From positions 453-64,452 of the forward strand of contig JADHZB010000522.1 of NCBI GenBank assembly GCA_015657535.1: a stretch of 64,000 nt of DNA, given 5' to 3'. Origin of the DNA: Nephromyces sp. MM_2019 (Eukaryota > Apicomplexa > Aconoidasida > Nephromycida). Shown piece after piece: positions 10,436 through 21,799 of this stretch (positions are counted from its first letter, which is position 1; the number at the start of each line of letters is the position of its first letter). The position numbers and the translations under genes are program-made. The notes below the pieces were generated by a model. The model was not told the origin of the DNA. It ran no database searches and saw nothing but the letters and a program-made list of their open reading frames with translations.

Positions 10436-13261
10436 ATGGATAGCAACAACAAATCTTTCCTGAAAAAACAATGGAGCTATGATTCTGTGGTCCGTCCTTC
10501 TCATTCTGTTGGATTATTAACTGATGGGTCTGTTGCGAAGGCTTTTCAGGATGGTAAGAGAGCGCTATTGATAACCAGTATCGGACCACAATACTCATTA
10601 TATGAGAGCCCCAACCTCAATCTAGTAATGAGAAGCCCCCTTTTGAATGCTCAACAGACTTCAAATCCTTTTATCATTCATGCTATAGCTGCTGACTTAA
10701 AACAAAACATAATATATGCTGCATCCGGTAACACAATCTTTGCTTTTCATCGCTTTGATCAATTATTTACCCTTAAAGGCCAAGAATCAAATATAACTGA
10801 GCTTTTATTGATCGGGGATCTCCTAATTTCATCAAGTGGCAATGATATAATTATTTGGTCTTTATCAGCATATAATTTTTCAAAAAACAGATACAAAGGT
10901 CTCTCAACACCTCCATATGAAGTTCTTCTAACACTACCAAAAAATTCACTTGCAAGTTCCGAGAGAATATTTTCTATTCTTCACCCTCCTACCTACATAA
11001 ACAAGCTGATTATAGCTTACATCCCTTCTCGATTTGAGATTTGGAATTTCAAAACAAAAAGAAAAGTATATGAACTGCAATGCTTTCCTAAAAAATTCCT
11101 TAACTCGAATATTACTGCTGCCATACTCAATGAAAGTCACTCTGACATGTTAGCTGTTGCATATGAGTGCGGTAAAATTTTTATTATTGATATTAAAAGA
11201 GATGAAATCCTATTAGAATTCACCCAGTCTTTACATCTTGGTAAAATTACTCGTTTGCTATTTTGGGACAACTCTTCACATACTCATGACGAAAAAAGTC
11301 TCCTACTGACCTCAACAAGTGATGGTCATATCGTACAATGGGACCTGAATAATGGCTCTTTAAAGTCTTTTCATGAAGGAGCTCACAGCTCCAAAATTAT
11401 ATGTTTATCTCTTATTATCAGTCACAATGTCATATTAACTGTCGGTACTGATAATGCTATAAAGCTTTGGACTTTTGATTCTTTTAATTCTGAATTCTAC
11501 TTGGTTAAATCTAGGTGTGGTCAACCTCGACCTATAAACAACTTCGATTTCTATGGTAACGACATGCTAACCCTCCTCACTTCTAGTTCTGATAACAAAG
11601 TTGGCTATTTGGGCTTAACTTCTTTAATTCAGCAACAGCAAAACATTATATTTTCAAAAAAGAATGCTCCCAAGAACCTTTTCTCACATGCTAACAAAAT
11701 CCCACCTATTAATAAAATGGCTTTCATATATCTACGCCACTACGATTGGCCAAATATTGTTACTTGTCATAAAGGTTTCCATCAATGCCTAATATGGAGT
11801 GGATTTTCTCGCACATTAACACCTACCACACTTAGTTTAACTGGTCATAAGCCTATTGCGACTGCCCTATCTATATCTCCCTGTGGAAACATTGTTTGCG
11901 TAGGCTATGAAGATGGTAAAATTGCGAGATATAATCTCCAATCCCAAGAACTTAGGGGAAATTTTGTCAACAGTGATAATACAAACAAGAATGCTCATAA
12001 TTATGCTGTTTCCCAATTAGAATTTACACATTCGTCACTCTTATTGTCAACTTCTAAGCACCCTAAGGAAGCTTCACTTTTTGCATGGGTGATAGACAAC
12101 TACTCTCTCTCATACTCAATTGATTTAGAATCCAGTGGTCACGGAATAGACACTTTCATTACTTCTGGTGCTCTCGTATCTATAGCTTTGCAAAATGGTA
12201 ATATAATAATTTGTGACCTAATATCCCGCAGCGCTATAAGAACTTTTTATTTCAACTCTGCTATAAATAGCATGACCTTTGGTATGGATGGAAGACTCTT
12301 TTTCGTTGCTACTAAGGAATCCGAAATTTTATGTTATGACATGTTTTCTTCTTCACTCATAGATTGGTTAAAGCTACCATCCTCAGCTCTCTGTATTAAA
12401 TTTCAAAACATGACTCAACAATTAATATCTTCGCATCAAGATTTACAAGGCCTTTTAGTTTGGAATATACAATATGACATCACTTTTAATTCTAACAATC
12501 ATCTTCAACAACCATCCGAACCAATTGAAATAAATTGGGCTTTCAAGCCCATCAAAAATCTTGATTCAAAACCCAATTCCAGCATAGATAGCATAACGAC
12601 AAACGAATATCAGAAAAAACCTCCTACACAAATAACTAAAAGAGCGTTGACCCTTTCTGGCCTGAATTCTACTAAGACCTCCACCACTCTGAATCTTAAC
12701 CAAATCAAAGAGCAGAGTCGAATACAGACACACACATTAGTAGCTAAGGAAGCCCCCTTTTTCTTGAATTTTTCAACACTAAAATTTGCAACAGGAGAAG
12801 CTAATGCAATTGCAACCAGAACTCCAGAAAAGGAAATTCATAATACTTCAAAGGAATCTCAGCTTCAACAACTCCTCTCTAAGCTTGACGCAAAAAATTG
12901 TGAAATAATTTCAAACGAAATATTACAATTTATGAAGAAACAATCACCATCTGCAGTACATTTTGAAATTAGCACTCTAGCAAGTATTTCGAATGGAGAA
13001 TATGACCAACTTGTACGGATGCTAAAATGTTTTATCTCTCTTGTAAGGACACGACAGGATGCTGACCTTGTCCAAATTTATCTTCAAATATTTATTAACA
13101 CTTACGCCAGCATATTGGCTAATGAGGAATTCCTTGGAATTGCTGCTGATTATATAGAGGCTTTAAGAAACCTTATATATGAAGATTGGAGATTGTATGA
13201 CCTCAAATTTTACAAAATATGTTGCAATCTAAAATTCATGACACATCTTCAATTAGAATAA
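10436..13261 (+). CDS. UTP21: UTP21 / WDR36-like WD40 protein of the SSU processome
   Basis: A single intronless ORF of 941 residues. The N-terminal two thirds are degenerate WD40 repeats forming a tandem beta-propeller (for example SDGHIVQWDLNNG, GTDNAIKLWTF, GHKPIATALSISPCGNIVC). The segment around residues 425-455 (RHYDWPNIVTCHKGFHQCLIW) matches the R-x-x-D-W-D-x-I-x-x-C-H region that links the two propellers in WDR36. The last 100 residues match the Utp21-specific C-terminal domain, with a leucine-rich helical pattern ending in E-D-W-R-L-Y-D-L. UTP21 belongs to the UTP-B complex, which binds U3 snoRNP and the 5' ETS of pre-18S rRNA in the nucleolus. It is the only long multidomain gene here without introns. 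Confidence 0.9.
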   Translation: MDSNNKSFLKKQWSYDSVVRPSHSVGLLTDGSVAKAFQDGKRALLITSIGPQYSLYESPNLNLVMRSPLLNAQQTSNPFIIHAIAADLKQNIIYAASGNTIFAFHRFDQLFTLKGQESNITELLLIGDLLISSSGNDIIIWSLSAYNFSKNRYKGLSTPPYEVLLTLPKNSLASSERIFSILHPPTYINKLIIAYIPSRFEIWNFKTKRKVYELQCFPKKFLNSNITAAILNESHSDMLAVAYECGKIFIIDIKRDEILLEFTQSLHLGKITRLLFWDNSSHTHDEKSLLLTSTSDGHIVQWDLNNGSLKSFHEGAHSSKIICLSLIISHNVILTVGTDNAIKLWTFDSFNSEFYLVKSRCGQPRPINNFDFYGNDMLTLLTSSSDNKVGYLGLTSLIQQQQNIIFSKKNAPKNLFSHANKIPPINKMAFIYLRHYDWPNIVTCHKGFHQCLIWSGFSRTLTPTTLSLTGHKPIATALSISPCGNIVCVGYEDGKIARYNLQSQELRGNFVNSDNTNKNAHNYAVSQLEFTHSSLLLSTSKHPKEASLFAWVIDNYSLSYSIDLESSGHGIDTFITSGALVSIALQNGNIIICDLISRSAIRTFYFNSAINSMTFGMDGRLFFVATKESEILCYDMFSSSLIDWLKLPSSALCIKFQNMTQQLISSHQDLQGLLVWNIQYDITFNSNNHLQQPSEPIEINWAFKPIKNLDSKPNSSIDSITTNEYQKKPPTQITKRALTLSGLNSTKTSTTLNLNQIKEQSRIQTHTLVAKEAPFFLNFSTLKFATGEANAIATRTPEKEIHNTSKESQLQQLLSKLDAKNCEIISNEILQFMKKQSPSAVHFEISTLASISNGEYDQLVRMLKCFISLVRTRQDADLVQIYLQIFINTYASILANEEFLGIAADYIEALRNLIYEDWRLYDLKFYKICCNLKFMTHLQLE

Positions 13262-13890
13262 TCAACTTAATCAATGCTATAAATAAGTATTATTCACTTC
13301 CCAATATTCCTCGAACCTCACTATAAAAACATTTGATTTCGCAATATTGTTATATCAAGCCTCAGTTTAAATTTTTATGATTATTTGTACATTTCAATTT
13401 CTAGCTTACCTCCTTTTCACAAAACAGGTTGTGATTCGATTTAGATTAGACTCCAAAAATTTCACTACAACTAACAAACGCAAACTGGATCTAACTAAAG
13501 CTGATTATTCAAGGGTTTTTTATTTTTTATCTTAAAACTAAGCTAATTTAAATGGGGTTCAATTGATTAATCCCCCTAAATTGATAGTTACTACAAGAGA
13601 TAAAGCAGACGATACCTTCATCTTGATTTAAATTTTAAAATTACTAAAAAATTATTCTTAATTAAAATTATAAATAACTCAATAACTATGTAGAATCTAA
13701 TTAAGTCAGAATCCCAAGTAAGAAAAGGCTCATTTTAATTCTAGAGAATAATAAAATAGAAACAAACAAAAATTTATTCAACATGATTTAAGTTTTATAT
13801 CGATTACTACACAATTGTTTTATAAAATAAGTCACAAAATCCTGACAGGAATAAGTGGACAAATTTAAGTTACTATAATAAAAAAGTCAC
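13262..13890. other. intergenic, about 0.6 kb
   Basis: AT-rich sequence downstream of UTP21. Nothing coding or structured was recognised. Confidence 0.6.
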
Positions 13891-14581
13891 TCAAAAGAGT
13901 GTCAATTCATATATTACATAATTTGATAGTATTAATCTAAAGCCAGAAACTGAGATTTTTTAAATGGTGTGGATGATAAAAAATTTATCACTTATATATA
14001 CTTTTGTAATAAATTACGCAAGATTTTATATATAATCTTTGAATATTGTAGCTGGGGATTTAATACTAGGATATTTTGAGTAAATTATCAATTTTAGCTT
14101 TGAAAATCAGTTTCTTAAAACATGTTAATTAGTTAATAAACAAAAAACACCCATAGTGAAAATTTATATATAGTGAAAGTTTAAGATAATAGACAAGTTA
14201 TATCACCATTTACCTTATAATTATACTAACAAAGCAAATTAAATTGATTAACCTTCAATAGTTACAACAAATGGGAAATATCCCTGGTCAACTTCCTTCA
14301 CTGGTGTTTCGATCTTTCAATAATCCAAAAAAGCACACTAGATAAAACATGAAGCTCAAAAAATACTACTTAAACTAACTTCAAAGGAGGATTTTTATAT
14401 TAACATTTTATGTAACATTTCAATACTATTAGAGAAACGAAATGCACCTACATTCTTAGATATTTTTAAAAATGTAAATGATATGAGATTTGGAGGAGAT
14501 CCAAAAAATTCCCACTGCTTCTTTTATTTAATTACAACTACAAATAATTTTATTGATTTTTTCTTCCACTACTGAAAACAT
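13891..14581 (-). CDS. possible small multi-exon gene, doubtful
   Basis: Two short stretches look like real exons: 14520-14452 (starts K-Q-W-E-F-F-G-S-P, ends at a GTAGGT donor) and 14313-14253 (IETPVKEVDQGYFPFVVTIE, ends at GTTAAT). A 9-nt first exon at 14581-14573 and a last exon at 13949-13891 would complete a 65-residue protein in frame, but the tiny first exon and the 303-nt last intron make this weak. No family was recognised. It would be divergent to the EBH-like gene that starts 85 bp away on the other strand. Confidence 0.3.
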
Positions 14582-14665
14582 TTTATTTTAATTTGGCTTG
14601 TAGTTGAGAAAAAAATAATTAATTACTTGAAATTGTTCATTGTCACTCAACTATAATCCCCCGAA

Positions 14666-15029
14666 ATGAGTGTACAATCTCCCGATGATACATATATAAT
14701 ATTCGACATTATGGCCGAAAGCTGTGAAGAATTGTTAGTCAATTTGTTTAAATCAATTAGTTAAAAGCTAAAAACTTAAACCTTTGAAAAATTTATCAAT
14801 GTATTACTTTCAGAACCTCGCAGATTTCTGAGCTTTCAAAAATTGTAATGGAAGTACGGAATGAAAGGACATTCTATTATCAGAAGCTAGCCTTTTTGAA
14901 GGTAGGTTTATAACAAAACATCTAATAGAAATTTATAAATTAGTTTTTTATACTATATCATAGGATTTGATAAATAAGAGATACTCCGACACTAAGCTCG
15001 GATCGGCAATTTTACAAGTTCTGAAGTGA
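14666..15029 (+). CDS. small EB1 C-terminal (EBH)-like coiled-coil protein
   Basis: Exons 14666-14745, 14814-14901 and 14964-15029 join to 77 residues ending in TGA. The core S-E-L-S-K-I-V-M-E-V-R-N-E-R-T-F-Y-Y-Q-K-L followed by F-L-K-D-L-I matches the pattern of the EB homology domain of EB1 (L-x-x-x-V-x-x-L-x-x-E-R-D-F-Y-F-x-K-L-R-x-I-E), the dimerisation and cargo-binding part of microtubule plus-end proteins. The first exon ends at a GTTTAA donor, which is not ideal. No calponin-homology domain, the microtubule-binding half of EB1, is seen upstream, and the minus strand there is occupied by another candidate gene. It may be a stand-alone EBH protein or the 3' part of a longer gene whose 5' exons I missed. 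Confidence 0.5.
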
Positions 15030-15196
15030 TCTAAATATATGCTGATCAATTTTGTTTACAATTATTTCAGTTCTCAATAATAGAATTTCAAGTTACTCAA
15101 ATTGTGAACACTTATGATTAGAAAATTCATTTTTATACTATTAATTCGATAATATTTTATAGCATCAATTGTAATAGTTGTATATGCGCAAACTTT

Positions 15197-15973
15197 TTAA
15201 GAATCCTTTTTATTGCTATTGTCAATCTTTACATGATCAGGATCTCTTACTTCCTATATTGTTCTAAATATTTCTCAATAAAATTAAGGCGCCAACAATA
15301 ACTTACTTGTTCCTCAACTTTTTTTCTATTATTTTCAATAGCATTAGATGTTTCCTGAAGCTATATAATACTTGTAAAGTAAACATGGATTTAGAAATTA
15401 AAGCTGACATTTTTTTGTTCCTCTTTATTTTCTGAATCCTGAAAAGAATAAATTGAATACGTTTACTTTAGCTTAGTATTTTAATAGCGTTTACCTTTTT
15501 CACTTTTTTTATAACGGTTTTGGAGTCAATGGGTTTTGAGACATTAGCCCAAATTTCCATCTTATCTATCTTTACTCTGCTTATAGGTTTCTTACAAGTC
15601 TTAATTCAGCACTAATCATGTAATGAGTAATTTTAATTACCTCGTCATCACTGTAGTTAGTATTCTCTATATATGGCAAAGATTTTTGTTTTAAGGGATG
15701 GTCGGCTAAAGAATTTTGACCCAATTCTTGTTTACCTTGAAAGTTATGTGTATCTCCGAGATTTACATTTTTCTTTAAATGTTTGATTAGAGCATACAGC
15801 TATAGGTTTCTCAATACCTTGAAACCTATAGATTTTTCAACATCCTGGTATATTGGAAAATCCAACTTTACTCTACTAGGAATCATAACAGGAGAAACCC
15901 GCTTAAATATTTTTTGAATAGATGCCAATCCAATAAAAGCTATTAATACGAGACACTTTGCTAATTTGAACAT
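15197..15973 (-). CDS. small secreted or membrane-anchored protein, unknown
   Basis: Exons: 15973-15818, 15772-15641, 15599-15495, 15438-15409, 15354-15307, 15253-15197; total 175 residues, all in frame. The N-terminus (MFKLAKCLVLIAFIGLAS) is a signal peptide or signal anchor. The remainder is charged (K, E, N, D), with Lys-rich basic patches and no recognised domain. One donor is GTCAGC, unusual for this genome. The 3' end faces the EBH-like gene only 167 bp away. A secretory product is likely; nothing more can be said. Confidence 0.65.
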
Positions 15974-17061
15974 ATCTACTAAGTATATTGAACTTTTGCA
16001 ATATAAATTAAAGGACTTTAATAAAGTATAGAGATAAACTACTAAATTATAAGAAATAAACTGAGAAATAATTCTTAAACAAAAATCTTAAAAAGATATA
16101 TCTTAACAATTTCTCTGAAGTTTATGTATCTACAACTAGTTGTAGATACGTCCCTCTTAAAAAGTTTCCTGAAAAGCTTTTCGGTAGTAGTTTATTTTCA
16201 ACGCTCTATATTAGAGTCTAGACATTAATTTTGAAGTCAAGGTTCCCACACTCCTTAATAGTAAGCTAACTTGAAAAGAATTATCATTTGGTAAGTGGAT
16301 CAATTTTCAAACTCGTTTAAATACAGGTTGTAAAGTTGGACTCGAGACTATAGCAACCTGTAGTAAATTGATAAATATTTTCATAAAAATTTTTCACATA
16401 AGCTTTTAAAGGGTAGAGCATAATAATACTGGGTTCATCAAGAACGTCTACTAGCTGGCTTCATTTTTTGTTATTACCTAATTTTGAATCCTTATTAAAC
16501 TTTTTTAAAACAGTGAACAACAAAACAGTTGTAGCACAAAAAACGTATAACGTGTTTGTACGAGCCAAAATTTGTGAGGCGCAAATCGACTAGCAAATTA
16601 GCTATAAACATAAAATCAAAAATGGCTTAGCTGATTCACGCTACTCAGTCAAAAGATCTTCACATCTACTGATCTAGGCTTATTTTGAGTTGCCTGTTAT
16701 TTAATTAAGATAGATTTGAAATAGGATTTCATCGAGGCTAATTAGCACCTAGAAAAAGAATTTTTACCTGAGAAAATCAATTTTTTCACCAAGGTGAACA
16801 AATAATTTTGTGGGATTGTAAATATGTGAATATTTGAATAGGCCAGAAAAACCACCCAATTTTACTTAAGAATTTCTCTTAAAATTTAGAATGCAAGCCA
16901 AATCAATTATTCAGAAAATTTTATCATTGTTCCTTCAGATATTCCATCTTGAAAATTCTTGAACTCTCATCTACTAATAAATTTTAAATCGTATATACTC
17001 ACGAGAACTCCAAACTACCTAATCAAGTCAATATATCACTTTTACATCAATAACATTCAAA
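15974..17061. other. intergenic promoter region between divergent genes
   Basis: About 1.1 kb upstream of both the small secreted gene (-) and the SDR-SCP2 gene (+). It holds the 24-bp palindrome at 16126-16149. No coding exon seen. Confidence 0.6.
16126..16149. promoter_or_regulatory. 24-bp perfect palindrome
   Basis: GTATCTACAACT followed directly by its exact reverse complement AGTTGTAGATAC, with no spacer. It lies 153 bp upstream of the ATG of the small secreted gene (15973, -) and about 0.9 kb upstream of the peroxisomal gene (17062, +). Such a site could bind a dimeric regulator or form a cruciform or hairpin. No known motif was recognised, and function is inference. Confidence 0.45.
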
Positions 17062-20000
17062 ATGACAATCTCTTTTGAAAATCAAGTGGCCGTTGTTACA
17101 GGTAAAACCATAAACTGATTATGAATAAACCATATATCATGCGAACAAAAACAATTAAAATATAGTCATAAGAATCTAAAGAAAAATATTCAAACTATTT
17201 TTAAGCTTTTTTATTGTTAGTTGCACCAATTATCTTTTATTAAAAAAAAATCAATAAAGCCAATTATATTAGTAATAAACTTACTACACTCTACAAAATG
17301 AACAGCGACTTAGAAATTAAGAAACGACATTTTTTACCAATTTCTCAAAAAATTCAGGGGCAGGTGGTGGACTTGGAAAGACATATGCTAAGATGCTAGC
17401 TTCTATGGGAGCCAAAGTTGTAGTAAATGATTATGGTGGAAGCCTAAAAGGAGAAACTGGAGGTGTTAAAAGTAATCAGTTCATAAAATTTTTGCTACTT
17501 TGAAATATACTACACTCATAATACTTTTAAAAAGATCAAATTAACCCTGCTGACAAAGTTGTAAACGAAATCAAAGCCAATGGTGGAACTGCCGTAGCAA
17601 ACTATGATTCAGTTGAAAATGGACAAACAATCATTGACACTGCAATAAAAAATTTCGGAAAGGTTATACATAAATCAATCACTAGTATTTTTATAATAAT
17701 CTAATTTGAAATACTTCACAGCTCGATATACTTGTTAACAACGCCGGTATACTGCGAGATGTTTCTTTTGGAAAGATGACTGAAAAAGATTTTAACATGG
17801 TTATGGAGGTTCACCTCAAAGGTAAAATAACATTATAAAGCATTTTTTGCCTACGTTTTTATCTCCCTTGAATACTATAGGTCTAACTTTGTGAAGCAAT
17901 AATAATAAATAATGATAATTATGGACATTTTATTGTAATTAATCATTAACACTCAGGCACATTCAATTGTTGCAAGGCTGCTTGGCCCCATATGGTTAAA
18001 CAACGATATGGACGCATTGTTAACACCTCTTCTGCTTCAGGTATTTTCGGAAACTTTGGGCAAGTAAGTGATTATATGGGCTTTCTAAACTAGTAGCAAA
18101 GTTTAAATTTTATTGAAATAATTTTAGGTTAATTATAGCTCAGCTAAATCTGCACTCCTTGGATTTAGCAAATCTTTGGCACATGAAGGCGCGCCGAAAA
18201 ATATATTTGTAAATTGCATTGCTCCAATTGCAGGTTATTTATTTTATTTTCTTTACCACGACGTTATATGAATAATCAAAAGAGCTAATTACACTGCTAA
18301 TTTCAAAAAATGTTGATTCATTCATTAACAAAAGCTATTCAATTCGCCACTAATATTCCTACATAGTGATGAAGCCATTAAATATTTTACTTTCTTTGAT
18401 AAATTATTAAGGTACAAGGATGACACAAACTGTGATGCAACAAGAAATGATAGATGCATTAAAACCCGAATATGTTGCACCATTTGTCTGCTATCTTTCT
18501 AGCAAAGAGTGTGAAGAAAATGGCGGGGTGAGTTCTAAAATCACTCCACTTTAGGAATTTTTATATAATTCCAAACTTTTAGTCATTTTATATTCATTTA
18601 CTCTTATTTAAGACTGCTATCAATGCTAAATTGATACAAAATTCCAAAATTTTAAATTTTACATTCCTACACCTTTTCAATCAAGATATTTCATTGAAGT
18701 TATAATTATGAAATAATTTATGACTTTCTTGTTTATATGAATACATATGACAAGGTTTTCGAAGTCGGCGCAGGATGGGCTGCAAAATTGCGCCACCAAA
18801 GAAGCGCTGGAAAATTTTTTCCTGTAAACTTTACAACCAATGATGTTGCTAAACACTGGAACGAAGTGACAAATTTTTCTAATATTGAGAAGAATACTTA
18901 TCCCGATGCCCTTAACGACTCTCTCATCCTGGTATAAATTGACTATCTTTGTATTTTCTGAAGAAGCACAGTTGAGTAATGGCTATGCTTCGATTTATCG
19001 TTAATTTCAAGGTTTTAAATGAAGTCTTGTCAAAAAAAGGAAACCAACCCACAAACAACACAATGTCCTATAAAATTTTTAAAATGTTTGAGGCTTATAT
19101 GAAATCAAACCCTGAAGAAACACGTAAAATAGTGCACAAGGTAAATTTCCTAGATATATTAATTTTATATATAACCCAAAATCTTTATTAATTTGTACTT
19201 GTAGGTTGGATGTGTTTATGAGTTTCAAATAAAAAAAAATAGAGTGAACCCTCCAGCTTTTTTCTATACCATGGATCTAAAGAATGGTAATGGTAATAAT
19301 AATATGAACATAAACTTTCAATATCTTTTAAAATAATTATAAATATATATCCGTCTAATTGGATTAACACAATTTTTACTTACGACATTCGACTATATAT
19401 ATCACAAATAATTCCTACACCGTCCTTTGCACTATTATCTAAAAAAATTCTCTAACGTACTTGGATATTTTATACATACATTTATACTTTTAAATCCTCG
19501 GTTTACATTCAGGTGCAATTACATATGACCAATCCAAAACACCTGATGCCATTTTTACTATGACCGATGATATCTTTTGTGATATTTGTACTGGCAAAAC
19601 CAATGCACAGAAATCTGTGCAAAATGTAAGAACTATTTTTTAATACTCATTGAAATCATAGGAAGATGGGGCATATATGAGAAGTACTAAATAAAAATAT
19701 AAAATTAATGAACTTAATTTGTTTGAATAACACATTTATGAATTTTCATGAATGACATCAAATTTTTGACCCTACCTTTCCTATTTCATTGCAACCAACT
19801 AAATTTATTTGCGCAGGGCACAGTAAAGGTGAAAGGGAGTATTAGTGCTATGATGAAATATAATAAGGACATATTTCCACCTATTACGGATAACATGTTA
19901 GCCCAGGAACTCAGTAAAGCAGTAGAAAATTATGCGAATGGTTTGTTCATAGTAGGATGAATCACTAACTCCTTAGAATTAGTCCAGACTTGTTGATCAA

Positions 20001-21211
20001 TCATATCTTAACAATATTGATTGTTAACTATCCATATAATTTAATAGGAAGCTCTATAACCTTCTCATCCATATCAAACTTTAATTTTTCTGTAAAAAAT
20101 TTAATAAATACATCTCACTTTAACAAAAGGAGGATCCTTCACAAGCAGTGGCCCAGGCAATAATGACCCAATGATAAATATGAGAAAAACTTTGAAAGAA
20201 ACAGGCCTCAAAAGTGCCAATATGATTGAACAGATTTTTGATCAGATGTCTACACCTATGGGCCAAAAGAAAGTGGAAAAGGTTATTCTTTAAAGTTTAT
20301 TTTTCTAACAAAAGGCCTTATTTTTATTGATTTCCTATATTTAGGTTAAATTTGTTTATCAACTTGACCTAATGAAAACCAAAGACAGCAAACCAGTTTC
20401 TTTCACCCTCGATCTTAAATCATGTAATTATGATGATGCCTACCCAATTGTTTTAGAGAAATTTAATATTTAATTTGATCATGAATACAATTTGGGATGG
20501 TTATATATAATGAATTTGAAACCTAATTTACTTAAAAAGAATACTTATCAGATTGATATATAAACTTAATTTTTATAATTCCTTTGTTTCTAAGCCCCTG
20601 TTAAAGGTTTTATGGGATCAGCTGAGAAATTTGATGCAAAATTTTCTATGGTAAGCATTATGAAGTAATTTTCAATCTAAGATTCACATCTGAACACAAC
20701 GACTAATTTGTTCAAAATTTAAATAGACTGATGATGATTTCATGAATATTATGACTGGAAAGTTGAATCCTCAAACTGCTTTCATCCAAGTAATAATCAA
20801 TTTATACTGTCAAAAATTGTGTATCAATAGTGTCAATTCAACTTTAATTCAAACAAATCTTGCTCTTGAAATATTCATGTATAGCTTTAGCAACTTCAGG
20901 CACAGCAATATATTGTTTTATTTACAAAATACACATACACCAATATATTAACTTGTAGAAACGTAAACATTAGCTTAATCTAAAATTTATTTATACATTT
21001 CCATATGCCGAAAGATCATGCATACCCATATTAAACTTTGCATATAGCTTAATTATATAATGCACCCACAATTGTTATAATATATAGTCACTAACAAAAT
21101 CCAAAATTATCATAATATTCATCTAAAAAGGGTAAAATGAAGATTAAAGGAAATATGGGCGCTGCAATGAAGTTTACACCTGATCTCTTTCTTACACAAT
21201 CCAAACTATAG
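17062..21211 (+). CDS. peroxisomal D-3-hydroxyacyl-CoA dehydrogenase fused to two SCP2 domains (HAD-2SCP2, MFE-2-like)
   Basis: Seventeen exons: 17062-17101, 17358-17471, 17535-17662, 17722-17821, 17957-18063, 18128-18233, 18412-18527, 18755-18931, 19012-19140, 19205-19286, 19513-19625, 19817-19940, 20130-20281, 20345-20423, 20595-20650, 20727-20789, 21131-21211; 588 residues. Residues 1-290 are a short-chain dehydrogenase: NAD-binding TGAGGGLGK at 13-21, NNAG at about 100, catalytic S153, Y166 and K170 with the spacing of MFE-2, then a [12 protein letters not shown] stretch typical of this branch. Two SCP2 sterol-carrier domains follow (about 297-445 and 446-588), each with a G-x-x-K-x-K-G-x-x-x-A-M-K motif. 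The protein ends in -SKL, a PTS1 signal for import into the peroxisome. There is no MaoC hydratase domain. The architecture equals the HAD-2SCP2 known from Toxoplasma. Expected roles are fatty-acyl beta-oxidation and lipid transfer in the peroxisome matrix. Confidence 0.95.
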
Positions 21212-21799
21212 CAATAGTTTTTAATTAGCGGAGTATGTTCTCAAGAGAATGTTGAGCATAAATTCATCTTGTTAGTATATTTTATTTTATTTCTCGTTTG
21301 TATGATCTGTTAGTTATTATAGCTAACTTGTAAAATTTATGATTTGACCGACCAAACAAATTAAATTAATAATTTTATATTCAAACCATATAATTTAGTA
21401 ATCATAAATCACAAAATTTTTTAATTAATAAAATTAATTTTAAATATAATTAAATTTGTGGCAATACCTAAATTCATTTACGAGCCATACATAGAACATA
21501 AAAACAGACAATAATTTTGATGGAAATTATATTTAACATATCAAGAACCATTCAATATATAATATGAACTTAGTAAAACTTTTTGAAAAGAATTATTTTT
21601 GAAAATATATTGTTATTAAGGTTTATTTAGATCTATTTAGGATATACTTGTAATTTTAGCCCTATATAATTTTGCTACATAAAGTCAGTTTAAATTTTTT
21701 ATTGATGTTGAAGCTAAAAGCTAATCTTATCATTATGGGAATATAGCAACAAAGACTCTCAAGCATGTATACCAAATAACATTTTGTGTTTGTATGCTA
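21212..21799. other. intergenic between convergent lipid genes
   Basis: 588 bp of AT-rich DNA shared as 3' flank by the HAD-2SCP2 gene (+) and the ketoacyl-CoA reductase gene (-). Nothing else seen. Confidence 0.65.
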
